This document shows, piece after piece, positions 22,109-33,812 of a stretch of DNA of 64,000 nt (the stretch's first letter is position 1; each line of letters opens with the position of its first letter). The translations under genes and the position numbers were made by a program. This DNA comes from Coptis chinensis (taxonomy: Eukaryota > Streptophyta > Magnoliopsida > Ranunculales > Ranunculaceae): positions 21,972,501-22,036,500 of the forward strand of contig CM027377.1 in the NCBI GenBank assembly GCA_015680905.1, in the 5' to 3' direction. The notes under the pieces are model-generated. The model was not told where the DNA came from, ran no database searches, and saw nothing but the letters and a program-made list of their open reading frames with translations.

Positions 22109-22544
22109 ACAACAATTAAAGTAAATAGAATTCAATAGATATATTCAATATGATCAAACAAAGAAGTATCAAAGATCCAATCCGAATTGAATAAAAAAAC
22201 ATACCTGAGAATATCTCTTTTGCTTTCTCTCTGTTTATTTTTGGGTATGGAATTTAATCTATTTACAAATCATTGATCAAATTGCCCCAAACCCAGCACA
22301 AGCTTAGCTAGAACTTTAAAAAACAAGAAAAGAAGAAGAAGAAGAAAAGAGCAATATAAACATGCAACAGTACTAGAACCTCCACTTGTTCGACAACTCC
22401 AATATTCAAGTGGCAACAAAACTAAGAATTGATCATTAAGGAACTGGTGTTGTTAGACATTTATAACAAAAGCAAAATATACAATTTATACAGGCATGTC
22501 AGACTTTTATAAATCAATCGTAAGTACAAGGACTGGTGTTTTAC

Positions 22545-22971
22545 AAAAAAAATTCAAAAGAAATGCCTTAAACCAGTTCTAAGAGCATTCAACAAGCAAC
22601 AAGCAACCCCCTTCCTGAGTTTAAGAAACTTCTCCAATCCGCTACTCCTATCATTGCTGCTCCTTCATTGATCTGTTTTGACGGAAGCATAGTTTTCTAT
22701 TGAAAATGAACATACAAATTTGTCGTAAGGAAGCTAATTAGTGACAAAGTCACATAGAAATAATATTTTGTAGTCCCCTCACACAACCTTTAAGAATATA
22801 AACCAAAAAAGAAAATTGAAAAAAAATTGGTAAAATAACACGTTAAAATAGATTGATAAGTTTGGGTACCTGATTAGCCATAGTAGCAAAAATCCAAAAG
22901 AAATGCCTTAAACCAGACAAGTGCGCACATCACATGTACCATAATAGCAAAAATTCAAAAGAAATGCCTTA
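22545..22971 (+). repeat. Three dispersed copies of a ~27-bp sequence
   Basis: The core AATTCAAAAGAAATGCCTTA, or with AATCC, occurs at about 22549-22570, 22890-22910 and 22951-22971. The first two also share AACCAG after it, and the last two share TAGCAAAA before it. They lie between the captured fragments and ORF1 of Harbinger 2. No gene is seen between 22109 and 22974. Confidence 0.65.
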
Positions 22972-22974
22972 TAA

Positions 22975-24124
22975 TTAAGTCATTGGAAGGTTGTCCAAAA
23001 GCCACTCCCCCCTAAGATCTTCATCATCAAAACTCAAAAAAAATTCACCCATGTTTGGGTTATTTCCAAGGAATGTCATTCCACGCTTAAAATTATCTTT
23101 AGACAGCTCGAGACCTTTCAAGGCATCATGAACTTTCTGCATCATGCTAGGAGGTTGCTTCAAATTGTCCGCCATTGCCTTAGCAGCTTCTGCAAGATGT
23201 CCAATGTCTTAGCTATCTTTTCGTCGTTCACATCTATGCGTGGTTTTTCTTTTCTTTTGCCCATTTGAATTTTGACGTGGTGATTCTTCTTCCACATTCA
23301 CTCCTGAGCCTTCGGTAGCATCTCCAGTATTGTCAACATATTCATTTACATTAACGGGGTCATTATCATCAGTTTCATTTATTAAATTAAACACACAACA
23401 TAGTTATTAACTTAGTAGTATCTTCTCGCATAAAGGAAAACCACAAATAAAAAAAACATTTCACTTAACTTACCATCTAATATAGGTATAACATCAGTAT
23501 CATGCGCATTAAAGTTTCCACCTCCATTTGCAGAATTGTTTCCATATATGAAGTCAAGCATCTCATAGTGTTTAAGCCACTTTGTTTTATAACTTGATGC
23601 GGCTGGGTGGGCCTACAATGATAATGTGATCACTCACTGTAAGTCCTCTAGGAAGCTAGCTTCCCTTTAATGACAAATATATTAAATATATTAAAGCAAA
23701 ATATATACAAAATGGCTAAATCAAGATCATTTACCTGAATATACCTCTCCCATACATCGGCATCAGCCTCAATGTACTTAGTTTGATGGTTAAAGGAGAA
23801 GCCACTCTGGGCTAACAACTCTGCAGCAACTGTGTAGGCACCCTTTAATGTCCTTAGCCTAGAGCACACATTCTTCCATTCCACGTTTTGAGAATCAGAA
23901 TTGGTTACGACACTTGCAACTTGAATTAGAGTATCTTTCTTGGAAATATTAGAATTCTGAGAACCCTTCCCTAGAACAGTAATGATGTCAAACAAAGTTC
24001 CAACAAGGACATTGTCCATTCCATCGTTCCAACATATTTGATGCTTCCCCTAAGGAGCTTCTGGAATTGGCGGAGGTGGGGGTGGAGGACGTGGTGCTTG
24101 GCTTCTAACATTGTTATGTGACAT
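22975..24124 (-). pseudogene. Harbinger 2 ORF1, Myb/SANT-like protein, broken
   Basis: ATG at 24124 opens a Pro-rich lead (SQAPRPPPPPPPIPEAP) and hits a stop near 24052. The conserved part follows: WNDGMDNVLVGTLFDIITVL, WKNVCSRLRTLKGAYTVAAE, LLAQSGFSFNHQTKYIEADA and DVWERYIQ, the Myb/SANT-like domain of PIF elements. Exons at about 24050-23735, 23610-23475 and 23395-23209, and an open 66-residue C-terminal part at 23175-22975 (KGLELSKDNFKRGMTFLGNN), can be joined. Further breaks occur near 23210. Confidence 0.78.
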
Positions 24125-24455
24125 TGTTCTGAATATAATAAACCAAAAGAGATTAATATAATAATCAATGTTCTATATCGACACGAAACCAAAATGTAAT
24201 AGTAAACTTCGTAATGTAGGACCTGAAACCAAAACAAAGTTAAGATAATCATACACAAATCTAATCAAAGAGTTACTAATATAAGGAAGGCTAGAAGGAA
24301 CCATACTGTCATATAGAATAACAAAAGTCATAAGCCAGAATAATACAAGCATCCCAGAGACAAAACACATCATTCAACATTGCCAAAACAATGACAACAA
24401 AAAACATAAAGTTAAACCACTATTGCTAACAACACACTATTTATTCTTCTCTATT

Positions 24456-26408
24456 TCATTCATCTCGACGCTCCCACATGTTCGCCATCAACCCATCTCT
24501 CCACGTTGTCCAACCATCACTCGAAGTTATGGTTATCCCTGCATCATCGCCTACTTCTCCATTTCCTTCCTCTTCAATAGTCGCTCTTTCTTCTTCCCAT
24601 ATATTATCATTATTATCAAGCAAAAAGTTATGCAACCCACAACATACACAAATTATCTTTGCTTGTGTCTGAACGTCATGGTGGGGAGCATGCCTAAGAT
24701 ACGCAAATCTTTTATTCAACACACCAATTGTCCTTCCTACAACATTCCACAAAGATGAATGACGGAAGTTATACATTTCTTTTGCATTTCGAGCACCGTT
24801 GTATCTAGAGTTACGTTGTTGGTCACTAAGATGATATCTTACAGCATGATATGGTGTAAGGAAGTGTGGAACTAGCGGGAACCCCAGCATCGGCAAGATA
24901 ATAGTTACCTATGTGAAAAGATTAATTAGAATGATTGCTAAATTTTAATAATACTAAAAAACAATTGGGATTTGAAATATTTTAAGGATACGTACCATGT
25001 GGTACCGTTAGTTTGTGCCCTGGCCGACTCACTGCACATCTCAGCAAACGACCATTATGGGTGGAACCCTCCCAACCAGTAAGTACATAGGTGAATCTCA
25101 TACCAAATGTACATGCCACTAAGACATTCTAAGTAACCTAACCCTTTTGATTACGATACCTGTAGAGAAAAAAAGACGTTTTTTCTCTCCTTGGTATAAG
25201 GCGCGCCCGTGCCCTATGTATGCCTGAATAAGGGCGCGCACACGCTCATGTTTTTGGCAACTTCCAGTGTTTTTGGTACGCTCGCGCTTGACTTTTGCCT
25301 GGCCAAGGGCACGCCCGCGCTCCACCGTTTTCAGCATGAATTTGATTGTTTCAGAAGTTTTTGGAAATAGTATAAATATAAGTTTTTTCTAGAAAAACTT
25401 AACCTAACCAAAACCAAGAAAGAGAGAGATTATAATAGAGCAATTCTTTGTGAGTTAAGTGTTCATTCTTTGTGAGTGAATTGAGAGATCTTGTAATCTG
25501 TTACTCTGGACATCTAGTAAAGCTTGGAACTCGCAGTGTGGACGTAGGCAAATTGCTGAACCACGATATATCCGTGTCTTGTGGTTTGTTCTCCTTTACA
25601 TTAATTGTTTTACTTTATATGCTTGTTATTTGATATTGAGAAGTGTTGGGATATTACTTGGAGGGTGTTGAAGTCTTGTTTAGTGAGAATGATCGATCTT
25701 TGTGTAGGATTGATCTATTTGTTGTGGATAACGTTGTTTTCGCATTGTCCTATTCACAACAATACCTAACTTGATCTTGAGGTGGTATGTAAGTTTCAAA
25801 GTGGGTGTCATCAATTGCACCCACAACATCCTAATTAATATACCATCATCAGTAAAAAAATTACTAATTAACATTATGTGCATTAGATATATAGCTAACA
25901 AACCTGGAAAAAATGGTGCCAAGGTTTAGGTGTTACAGTCGGCTGGAGAGTTTTCCATGGTAGCAGGTCGTACCTCATCTCTATGTAGCCTAAGTAGTGT
26001 ATTTAAGACTCGGTGAAAGTATCGGTTAATTGTTTCAGTTGATCTAAAAAACTGAACTTCCAAATTCCAATTCCTTAAATCGTGCCCAACCGTGTGTAAG
26101 AAAATGGCTACTTGTTCTTCAACCTTAACAGACCGACTATCAACTAGCCCATACGCTCGCAATCGAGTGCATAGACGATGTTCAAATGTGAATATTCTCA
26201 TTCTCAATTGTTCGTAGCATATATGGTCACTACACCTGAACATTCGCGTGAACACAATGTTTCTTTGAGCATCCTAATTTCTAATGAGGGCCCTATGAAC
26301 TATAACCCTTCGCTTATTTCTCCTATACCATTGGTACCACATCATAGCCTGCATGATGGTTAACATCATGGTAACCGCAGCAAACCTACGCTCTTCGTCA
26401 GTCGTCAT
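24456..26408 (-). pseudogene. PIF-type DDE transposase of Harbinger 2, broken and split by an LTR
   Basis: ATG at 26408 begins MTTDEERRFAAVTMMLTI, then a stop near 26273. The conserved N-terminal part follows (SVKVEEQVAIFLHTVGHDLR, FFRSTETINRYFHRVLNTLL). After an intron (about 25910-25825) comes VVGAIDDTHFETYIPPQDQV, holding the first catalytic Asp. The solo LTR cuts in at RY. Beyond it are NVLVACTFGMRFTYVLTGWE and GSTHNGRLLR, and at 24896-24456 FLTPYHAVRYHLSDQ, NAKEMYNFRHSSLWNVVGRT and QAKIICVCCGLHNFLLDN. This is the DDE_Tnp_4 superfamily typical of PIF elements. The region between the LTR and 24900 also has shifts. Confidence 0.85.
25161..25761 (+). mobile_element. Solo LTR (601 bp) inside Harbinger 2 transposase
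   Basis: It starts TGTAGAGAAA and ends TATTCACAACA, with the perfect 5-base duplication ATACC at 25156-25160 and 25762-25766. The duplication falls inside the codons of QDQVRY in the transposase, so the insertion broke that gene. TATAAATA near 25371 indicates a plus-strand promoter. GC-rich GCGCGCCCGTGCCC-like repeats sit upstream of it. No internal region remains. Confidence 0.92.
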
Positions 26409-26686
26409 TCTACCTAATTAAATGGACAGTCATGCATGAGACCAAATAAGACAAAGCAAAAACATGGAAAACCCCGATTGATAAAAATTTTAAACCCGTC
26501 AAGTGTGATTTAAAATATGCAATGGTTGTTAATCTTAAGAAAGTATAAAATAAACTATATGCCGTTAATCTCAAGAAAGTATAAAATAATCTTAGTAGGT
26601 ACAAGATTCCCTTGGTTGCCAAGGGCCATGCTCAGGCTTGAGTAACATTCTGGAACAAATAACTTTTATCCTATTAGAAATACAGT

Positions 26687-26688
<2 letters not shown>

Positions 26689-26718
<30 letters not shown>
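26689..26718 (+). repeat. T30 homopolymer
   Basis: Thirty T residues, followed by GGGTTGAACACA and then AGTAGTTTG, which echoes AGTAGTT just before the run. This could be a minus-strand retroposed tail with a short target duplication, or simple expansion. Confidence 0.5.
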
Positions 26719-26719
<1 letters not shown>

Positions 26720-27366
26720 GGTTGAACACAAGTAGTTTGTTCTTAACATTCTTGTCGTGCACTGGATGTAAATCATAACTAATAATTAACCAAAATTCTC
26801 ACACCCCCATTTCATAATTACACTTGAAATTAGCCAAAGTGGCAAGACCCAAATAAAAAATACTTCAAAATTGACTAAAATAAAGAGATGGGTACCAAAA
26901 TTGAACAAGAAAGAACAAATTTTTTATCTAAAAAGTTGCCAAAACATTCTCAATAAAATATATATATATATTACCGAATAGAGAAAGAGAGGAGGAGGGA
27001 TGAAGGAGAGGAAGAGAGAGGAACGAACCTGTTAAGGAGAGGAAGTGATTTCTTCCTTGAGAAAATCGCAACTCACTGGTTGGATTTTGAAGAAGTTGGG
27101 TTGGAGAGATATTATTGGGTTTTTTTCTTTTGGTGCGGCAATTTTTTTTTTTTGGCAAATTCATGTGTTATTTTGGCGTGACAAAATTTACTCATCAATT
27201 CCCCCTAATGTAAAATTTGTCACGAAAATGGTGGTAAATCAAAGGGTGTGGCAAATCTTTAGAAAATTTGCCACCGAATTAAAAAGGTATCAAACATTAG
27301 CAAATATGAGTTTTTTGCATTTGCCATTATTTGTAACGGCAAATATGGCTATTAAACACAGCCTAA

Positions 27367-28419
27367 GCATTCACTTATCATCGCTTTACAAGGATTGTGA
27401 TGTTTATTCTAACATGTTATGTTTCTATTTAATAATACTAGCAAACTGACACGTGGCTACGCCACGTGAGCGGGCAGTTTTTTTGGGCAGTGGTAATGCT
27501 GTAATTGTTCACAAAAAATGAGGGCAATGTTTCAATTTCGAAAAGAGGAGTCCACGTGTCAGCATTTTGGACAGTGGCAATATTGCAAATATTTGCAAAA
27601 CTGAGGATAATGTGCTAAATCAAGGGGGAAACGTCTAAATTTTACCGGTCAAATACCGGTCTTACCCTTCCATAACATATCTTATTTACGTATTTACCTT
27701 TTAATAATAATTGTAATAACCAAATATGTTCAGGGGTATAAGAGGAAAATATCACTGTTCACGAGACAGTTTTCTTTAAAGTAGTTAGATAGGCCAGTGT
27801 GGGCCCGAAGGGCTCTATCCAACAACTCCAATCTTCCCTGACAACTTATGCCATGGCAGATCTAAATACTTATGGGATATTCAGAACTTACATTTTATTT
27901 CTTTAATGCAATTTGCTTGTGCTTGGCTGATAATTGTATGTGGGTTATAGATAAAATACTTGCTAAAAATTGATTACGAGTGTCAACTGCTTTCAACATC
28001 TTAATTAGTGTCTGAGCTAATGTAATTTAAGCTCAACCATAGTACAAACTATTGTGCCAGAGGGCAGTGATATGCATAGTTCCGTACTAATGTTACAAGC
28101 ACTAATAATCTAGGCCATAGCTACTTGATCCGTACCGTTGAAAAGTGCCGCAGAATATAACAAGCTAAATTTTTCTTGCAATAGGTTTAAACCAATTTCA
28201 GTATACAAGCGCAGCATAAATGATTTCCCGAGTGTACTGGTCCATAAAAGGTTTGACATACAAATTGTACAGTTGTTTCTGGAAATCAAGTTTAATGAGA
28301 AACTGGCTCAACAGACAAAAGGAATTATCAGTGATACGTCTAAGATGATAACTTAAAGAAAGATATATTCATTTATAATCATAGATGGAACTAGGGGTTG
28401 TGTGTGGGTGAAAAAAGAA
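27367..28419. other. Spacer between Harbinger 2 and the MULE
   Basis: No gene is supported. A perfect palindrome with G-box cores, CACGTGGC-TAC-GCCACGTG, lies at 27450-27468, and CCACGTGTCAG follows near 27551. This part (about 27430-27800) has the look of a short repeat, but I find no inverted ends or target duplication. The remainder is AT-rich and unassigned. Confidence 0.45.
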
Positions 28420-28428
28420 AAGAAAATA

Positions 28429-28803
28429 CAGTTTTTTAGACTTACGTCCCCACCAACTTATTGAATTAGACTTCCGTCCCCAGTTCTTTGCATATTAGAC
28501 TTATGTCCCCAATTTCACAGCTGACTCAATTGATTCCGTTTTGTGTATGTGTAAAGACACATTTACCCTTGAGCAGGCAAAATGACGAATATGCCCATTG
28601 ACTCTATCAAGACCAAAAGCTTGCAAATTGACACGTGGCATCATCCCTCTCATTTAATCCAATGAATCAAAATATTTTCCCTAAATGACACCCAATACCC
28701 TTGCTAACTTGAATTGACCAAACTACCCTCAATCATTTTCCCTCATTTGCCACGTGTCAGCATCCTGTGAAATGAAATCAACGGTTCATAATGGTTCATG
28801 CAA
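28429..28803 (+). repeat. MULE left terminal inverted repeat
   Basis: About 375 bases pair with 35302-35676 in reverse complement, with scattered substitutions. The outer part repeats GACTTACGTCCCC/GACTTCCGTCCCC-like units three times. The inner part includes GCCACGTGTCA twice. Confidence 0.88.
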
Positions 28804-29204
28804 AACACGTCTCATCACCTCTGTAAGAGCACATTTTCTTAACCAAAAGATCACTAAAATTTGCTATCTTCTTCACTACACTATCTAGCTTGGTGGTAGC
28901 CAAAATGTTTTGCATTTTGGTTTAGCAGACAAACACTACACTATCTAACAAAAGAAAAATGCAAAGAAGATACCTTTAAGCTCAAGTAGATAGCTTGGTG
29001 GTAGTTACTTACACATGATCCAAATTTGAGCTCAAGGTAAGTTACTTACATTTCAAACCTTTAATGTTTGAACATGTTTTTAGGTGGTTTCAAGTATGTT
29101 AAGTAAGAAATGTAAAATATTTAGCATTTTGTATTCCAGGAGTAACTTTAACATTTTGTTTGTTTTGTTCTAACTTAACTGTAATTAATCTGTATCAAAC
29201 ACAG

Positions 29205-32200
29205 ATGGAAAGGGATTGTTTGGCTAAGAGAAACTTAATGTTCCGTTATCATGGGGCATTTCAAGAGGCACCTGATGGTTCACTATATGCCCATGATAAT
29301 TATAGAGGTGGTGTTATGGAGAAGATGAGGAATGTGGACGGGGATATGATAAATTATATAGACTTTGTAGATGATCTTAAGGAAAACTATTTGTTTGATA
29401 TTAGTGCAGTGTTTGAAGTATTGTACCTTTGTAATGGTAAGAAGGTATATGTTAAAAATGATAGTGATTTGATGCAAATGTGGGCTAACATGGAGGAAGA
29501 TATAAGTGGGTGAAGTCATGTATTTGTTGAATTTGAAGGGGAACTTATTGAGTTGGTGGAAACTATGATTGTACTAACTCCACAAGTTTCAACTCCATAG
29601 CCTACGAAGAATGTGAAGAAGAAGAATAAAATAAGAAGAAGTATGAAGAAGAAGAATTCAATCATTAAAGATATTGATGATTTTTATACAAATAAGTGTC
29701 TTGGTACACTAGATGATTATGAGGAAGAGGAAGACTGGAATGATGATTTAACACCAATAGCAACTAATAGTTTAGCTCCAGTTGATATTTCAAAGGGTTA
29801 ACTAGTATTAACCCCCCCCCACCCCACACACACACACGCACACACACACACACTAGATGAGCCAATTAGGATTTCCCCCCACTAGATGGGAAACTAGGGT
29901 CTCCCCCCTAAACACACGGTCAACTTGGTTTGACCGATAACTTTCAAGTTAAACAATTGAAAATGACACAAATGCCCCCACCTAATTAAAATTGAACATT
30001 TTCTTTTTGAAAATAATGAGGGCATTTATGTCATTTTCAATTGTTTGACTTGAAAGTTAACGGTCAAACCGAGTTGATTGTGTGTTTAGGGGGGAGGGGG
30101 AAATCCTAATTGGCTCATCTAGTGGGTGGGTGGGGGTAACACTAGTTCACCCTATTTCAAATCCACCACCAATATCACCTATCATTTCAGCAACATGTCC
30201 TGATCCTGAGACTTTACCTCCAGCACCACCTATAGCCAATGCATCTCCTCCACACATTTCAAAGTCCACATCACCAAACAAGTTAGCTCCACTAACACAG
30301 TTTTCACCTCCACCACAACCACCAACACCAAGACCCATAGATGATATTGAGGATGATGAGGGGTATAGGAGTACCCAATCTTCTGAGGACGAGGAGAACC
30401 ATGTAATTGCAGAAAGAGTGGACTTTGTTAAATTCATTGCAGTCATTGATAATATGGAAGATGGAGATGAGAGAAGTGAACAGTATGTGAACAAACCAAC
30501 AGTTTGGGAGGTAGGAAGGAAGTGGCCAAACATTGATGTGTTAAGACAAGATATAATTGATTTTTGTGTAGCAAATATGTTTTCTGGTGACTTAGTGAAG
30601 AACCTATTAAGAATTAGATTAAAATGTTTGGGGGAAGACAAAAAGAATGTACAATGTCCATGGGTAGCTTATTTCAGGAGACAAGATGATAGATTCACAA
30701 TGAAACTGAATACACTGAAGGCAGCACATACTTATAAGGCTGATTGTGATATGTTCAACAGAATGGCCAATGCAAATTGGGTTGTTAGAAAAATTGAAGA
30801 TCAAATGAAGGTCAGTTCATTATAAGTGTTTGGAGTTCACTATAAGAGTTTTTTTTTTTTGATAGTATCACTATAAGAGTTTAAATAATACTAATGTAGT
30901 AACTTTTATATTGTTTTGTCCAAGGTTCATTTCAAAACCATGACTCCTATTTTCATAAAGGGAGAAGTCATGAGGGTTTTTCATGTCAATATAAGTTATT
31001 GGACAGCTTGGAATGCAAGATTCAAGTGTCTGCAACAAATTTATGGGGATTATGGGGAAAGCTACAACATGATCCCAGTGCTATGTAACATGGTATACAC
31101 TTTTGAATTGTTTTCATAATTTACATATCTTTTTGTGTGATTTCAACTATCAAATTAATTGCATGTTTGATGGTTGTTTGTAGATTCATGAGAGTAATGG
31201 TCTTTCTACAATTGCAAAAGTCTTAAGAGATGCTAACACACTTCAGTTTGAAGGAGTCTGTATTGCATTTGATGCTTGTATTCAGGGTTTTATAGTTGGT
31301 TATAGGCCATTAGTGGGGTTGGATGATTGTTTTCTTAAAGGGAAATATGGAGGGCAGGTGCTTAGAATGGTTGTTTTAGATGGAAATAATGGTCTATTTC
31401 CTTTGGCTATATACATTTGTAGATCTGAGTGTAAGCAATCATGGTGTGAATTTTTGAGTATCATGGCTGAAAAGCTAGAACTGCACCCTTGGCCTTTTAC
31501 CTTCATTTCTGACAGGCAAAAGGGTTTGATTCAAGCTGTTAAGGCTCTATTCCCTAGAGCACAACATAGGTTTTGTTTCAGGCACATGTATAAGAACTTC
31601 AAAAAGCTTTTCAAGGGTGACTATATGGAACAACTTGCCTGGGCTGCATCAAAGGCATATAAAATAGAAGACTTTGAAAGGTGGATAGAAGTGATAAAGA
31701 AAGAAAACATTGATGCATGGAAGTGGCTGCAAAAAGAGGGATATGAAACATGGGCTAGATCTCACTTTTCTGAGGAACTTAAAGCTGAACAGGAATGCAG
31801 CAATTTCTCAGAGTCTTTCAACAGTTGGATCTTAGAGCTCAGAGACCTTCCAATTGTCAGTTTACTAGACTAATATCACCTTCTGTTAATGAGTTTGAGG
31901 TACAAGAGGAAACAGGCTTGTAAAGGATGGGATCAAAATGGATTGGTCCCTAGAGTGAATAAGCACATAACAAAGATGATAGAAATATGTCCATCCTACA
32001 TCTTTGAAGGTTCAAATGATGATCTTTTTGTTGTGAAGAATTACCATGGTGATAGGTGGAGGGTCAATATTGTGGACCACACTTGTGAATGTAGGGTATG
32101 GCAGATGACTGGAATTGTGTGTGTTCATGCTGTGAGAGTGCTTTTACCAAGAAGAGTTGAGTGGGTTGAGTACTGCAGCTCTTACTTTTGGGTCTTAGAG

Positions 32201-32527
32201 TATAACCTAGCTTACATGAGTAATGTGAAGCCCATGAAAGATGTCAAAGACTGGCCTAAACCTATAGGTGTTTATATATTTGTCTGGTTTAATATGCTTA
32301 TGTTATTTACACTAAATTGTAGTAACTAATCTTCTATTAATCTTAAATTTTCTTAGGATCCAACCAAACTTGTCAAACCACCTCCTTTGGTGAGGGGTAT
32401 TGGAAGGCCTAAAAAGCAGAGAATGCGTGCTGAGGATGAAAATGAGAATGGTCATGTGCAAAAAAAGAGGAAAATGACTTGTAGCAAATGTAAAGGAGAA
32501 GGGCATAATATATGCAAGGTCATGTAA
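29205..32527 (+). pseudogene. mudrA-like MULE transposase, broken
   Basis: The domain order is typical. A PB1-like N-terminal domain starts at ATG 29205 (HGAFQEAPDGSLYAHDNYRG, NGKKVYVKNDSDLMQMW). An acidic linker follows, then a second conserved part at 30150-30810 (WEVGRKWPNIDVLRQDIIDF). The MULE DDE domain is at 31190-31870 (VGLDDCFLKGKYGGQ, TFISDRQKGLIQAVKALFP). A SWIM zinc finger is at 32070-32140 (CECRVWQMTGIVCVH), and a basic tail carries a zinc knuckle (CSKCKGEGHN). Introns are visible at about 30811-30924, 31092-31183 and 32269-32357. In-frame stops are at 29511-29513, 29598-29600 and 31871-31873, and a MITE sits at 29800-30147. Confidence 0.88.
29800..30147. mobile_element. Foldback MITE inside the MULE transposase gene
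   Basis: The ends AACTAGTATTAACCCCC and, read inward, AACTAGTGTTACCCCC lead into arms of more than 100 bases that are inverted copies of each other (GATGAGCCAATTAGGATTTC; AACAATTGAAAATGACA). The loop lies near 29990-30005. The left arm contains a CA microsatellite (about 29824-29853). No target duplication is evident, so the superfamily is open. The open frames before and after it belong to the same transposase linker. Confidence 0.78.
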
Positions 32528-33447
32528 GGGTCTTTTTGCATTAGAAATAGCAAGCAATGCAAAGAATAAAGCACTAAGATTGAAACCTAAACCTTGGACA
32601 AGGTCTAGAACTCTCACAGGAGAGTCCACTTGCATGGATAGGGCAAAGTAAGTTAAGTTTATTAATATTTGTTCAGCTACTTTGTTTATACTAAAATGTT
32701 TTTACTACTTAGTTTATACTTTGTAAACCTTGGCAGAAAGATTGTAAGAAAGACATAGGGTGGCATTAGGAAGGCTAAAAAATAGAGTGGTTTGCAAAGT
32801 GGAAGTGATGCTCCTCCAAGTGAGTCCATAGCAAAACCACCAAGCAATGCTCCTCCAAGTGAGTCCATATCATAACCAGTAAGAGTGGCACCAGTGAGAC
32901 ATGAACACCCTAAAAAGAGCCAAAACTATGGACCAACATTATTCAAAGCACCAGAGCATAGACATACTATGGGTGACTTGATTAGAAAGCAAGGAGAGGG
33001 AAAAAAGAATAGTGCAAGTGTGCTAGTTGCTACAAGACAAGTTGTGAACGGAGCAGGAGCAACTTTTGCAAGTGTTACAGCTCCTTTCAAAGCACCAGCA
33101 GTTGTGAAGGGAACAACAAGAAATAAAGCACAAGCAAGTGTTACAGCTCCTGTCTGTCAAAACACCAACACTTGTGAAGTCAGTAAAAAGAGACTTGGAT
33201 GAATATATGTTACATCTCCTTTCAAAGCACCAAAAAATTTGCTTTTGAAATTCATGTACAACTGGTTTAATTTGGAAAGATTTCTTTTGGAAAGGTTTCT
33301 TTTGGAATATATGTGTACAGAGTTGGACTATTTCTTTTGCAATGTGTATATATAATGTTCTATTTCTTTTCAGTGATTTCTTTTGCAGTATTTATATGGC
33401 GTATTTTCTATTTAAATTACATTAAATATTATGTTAAATTTGATTAA

Positions 33448-33616
33448 GAAAATGTTTGCAGTTTTGGTGATTCAAGTATGAGATATTTACTTGCAGTTTA
33501 TGTCATGTTTTTAGACTATGCATAGGGTGGCAGAAAAATCAGAAAATGTTTGCAGTTTTGGTGATTCAAGTGTGAGATATCTACTTGCAATTTTTAGACT
33601 ATGCATAGGGTGACAG
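33448..33616 (+). repeat. Imperfect tandem duplication in the MULE
   Basis: Sequence from GAAAATGTTTGCAGTTTTGG to GACTATGCATAGGGTGGCAG (33448-33533) is repeated with small changes and a short deletion at 33542-33616. It is non-coding. Further short tandem repeats lie at about 34440-34485 (21-base unit), 34528-34550 (AAC) and 34620-34665 (ACTTCA). Confidence 0.75.
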
Positions 33617-33812
33617 ATTCATTTTACTAGGCTGGCTTGTATTGGCAGATTCATTTCAGTCAATGCCTCGTGAATCATCCAAACACCCTATTCACTTTCT
33701 ATAAAATCATACTACAACCCCATACACATCTCACATCAATCTTTTCTCATCTCTTAACTCTATTCTCATCTCTCAACTCTATTCTCATCTCAAGTTGCAA
33801 CAGTTGGAAGTC

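Larger units (their letters stand above)
17744..27363 (-). mobile_element. PIF/Harbinger DNA transposon 2, gene-carrying (9.6 kb)
   Basis: The left end GGCTATGTTTGATAAGAGC and the right end, read inward, GGCTGTGTTTAATAGCC form inverted repeats; both then share TGGCAAATGCAAA, and GGCAAAT motifs recur under both ends. The 3-base duplication TAA flanks them (17741-17743, 27364-27366). The right half carries a PIF-type transposase and a Myb-like ORF, both on the minus strand. The left half carries host gene fragments (F-box, RING-H2, R3H/SUZ, TMEM135-like). Later insertions inside are a hAT MITE (18236), a retroposed tail (19863), a small hAT MITE (20021), a hAT element (20492) and a solo LTR (25161). 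The termini are less alike than those of element 1, so it remains possible that the two ends come from different copies. Confidence 0.68.
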
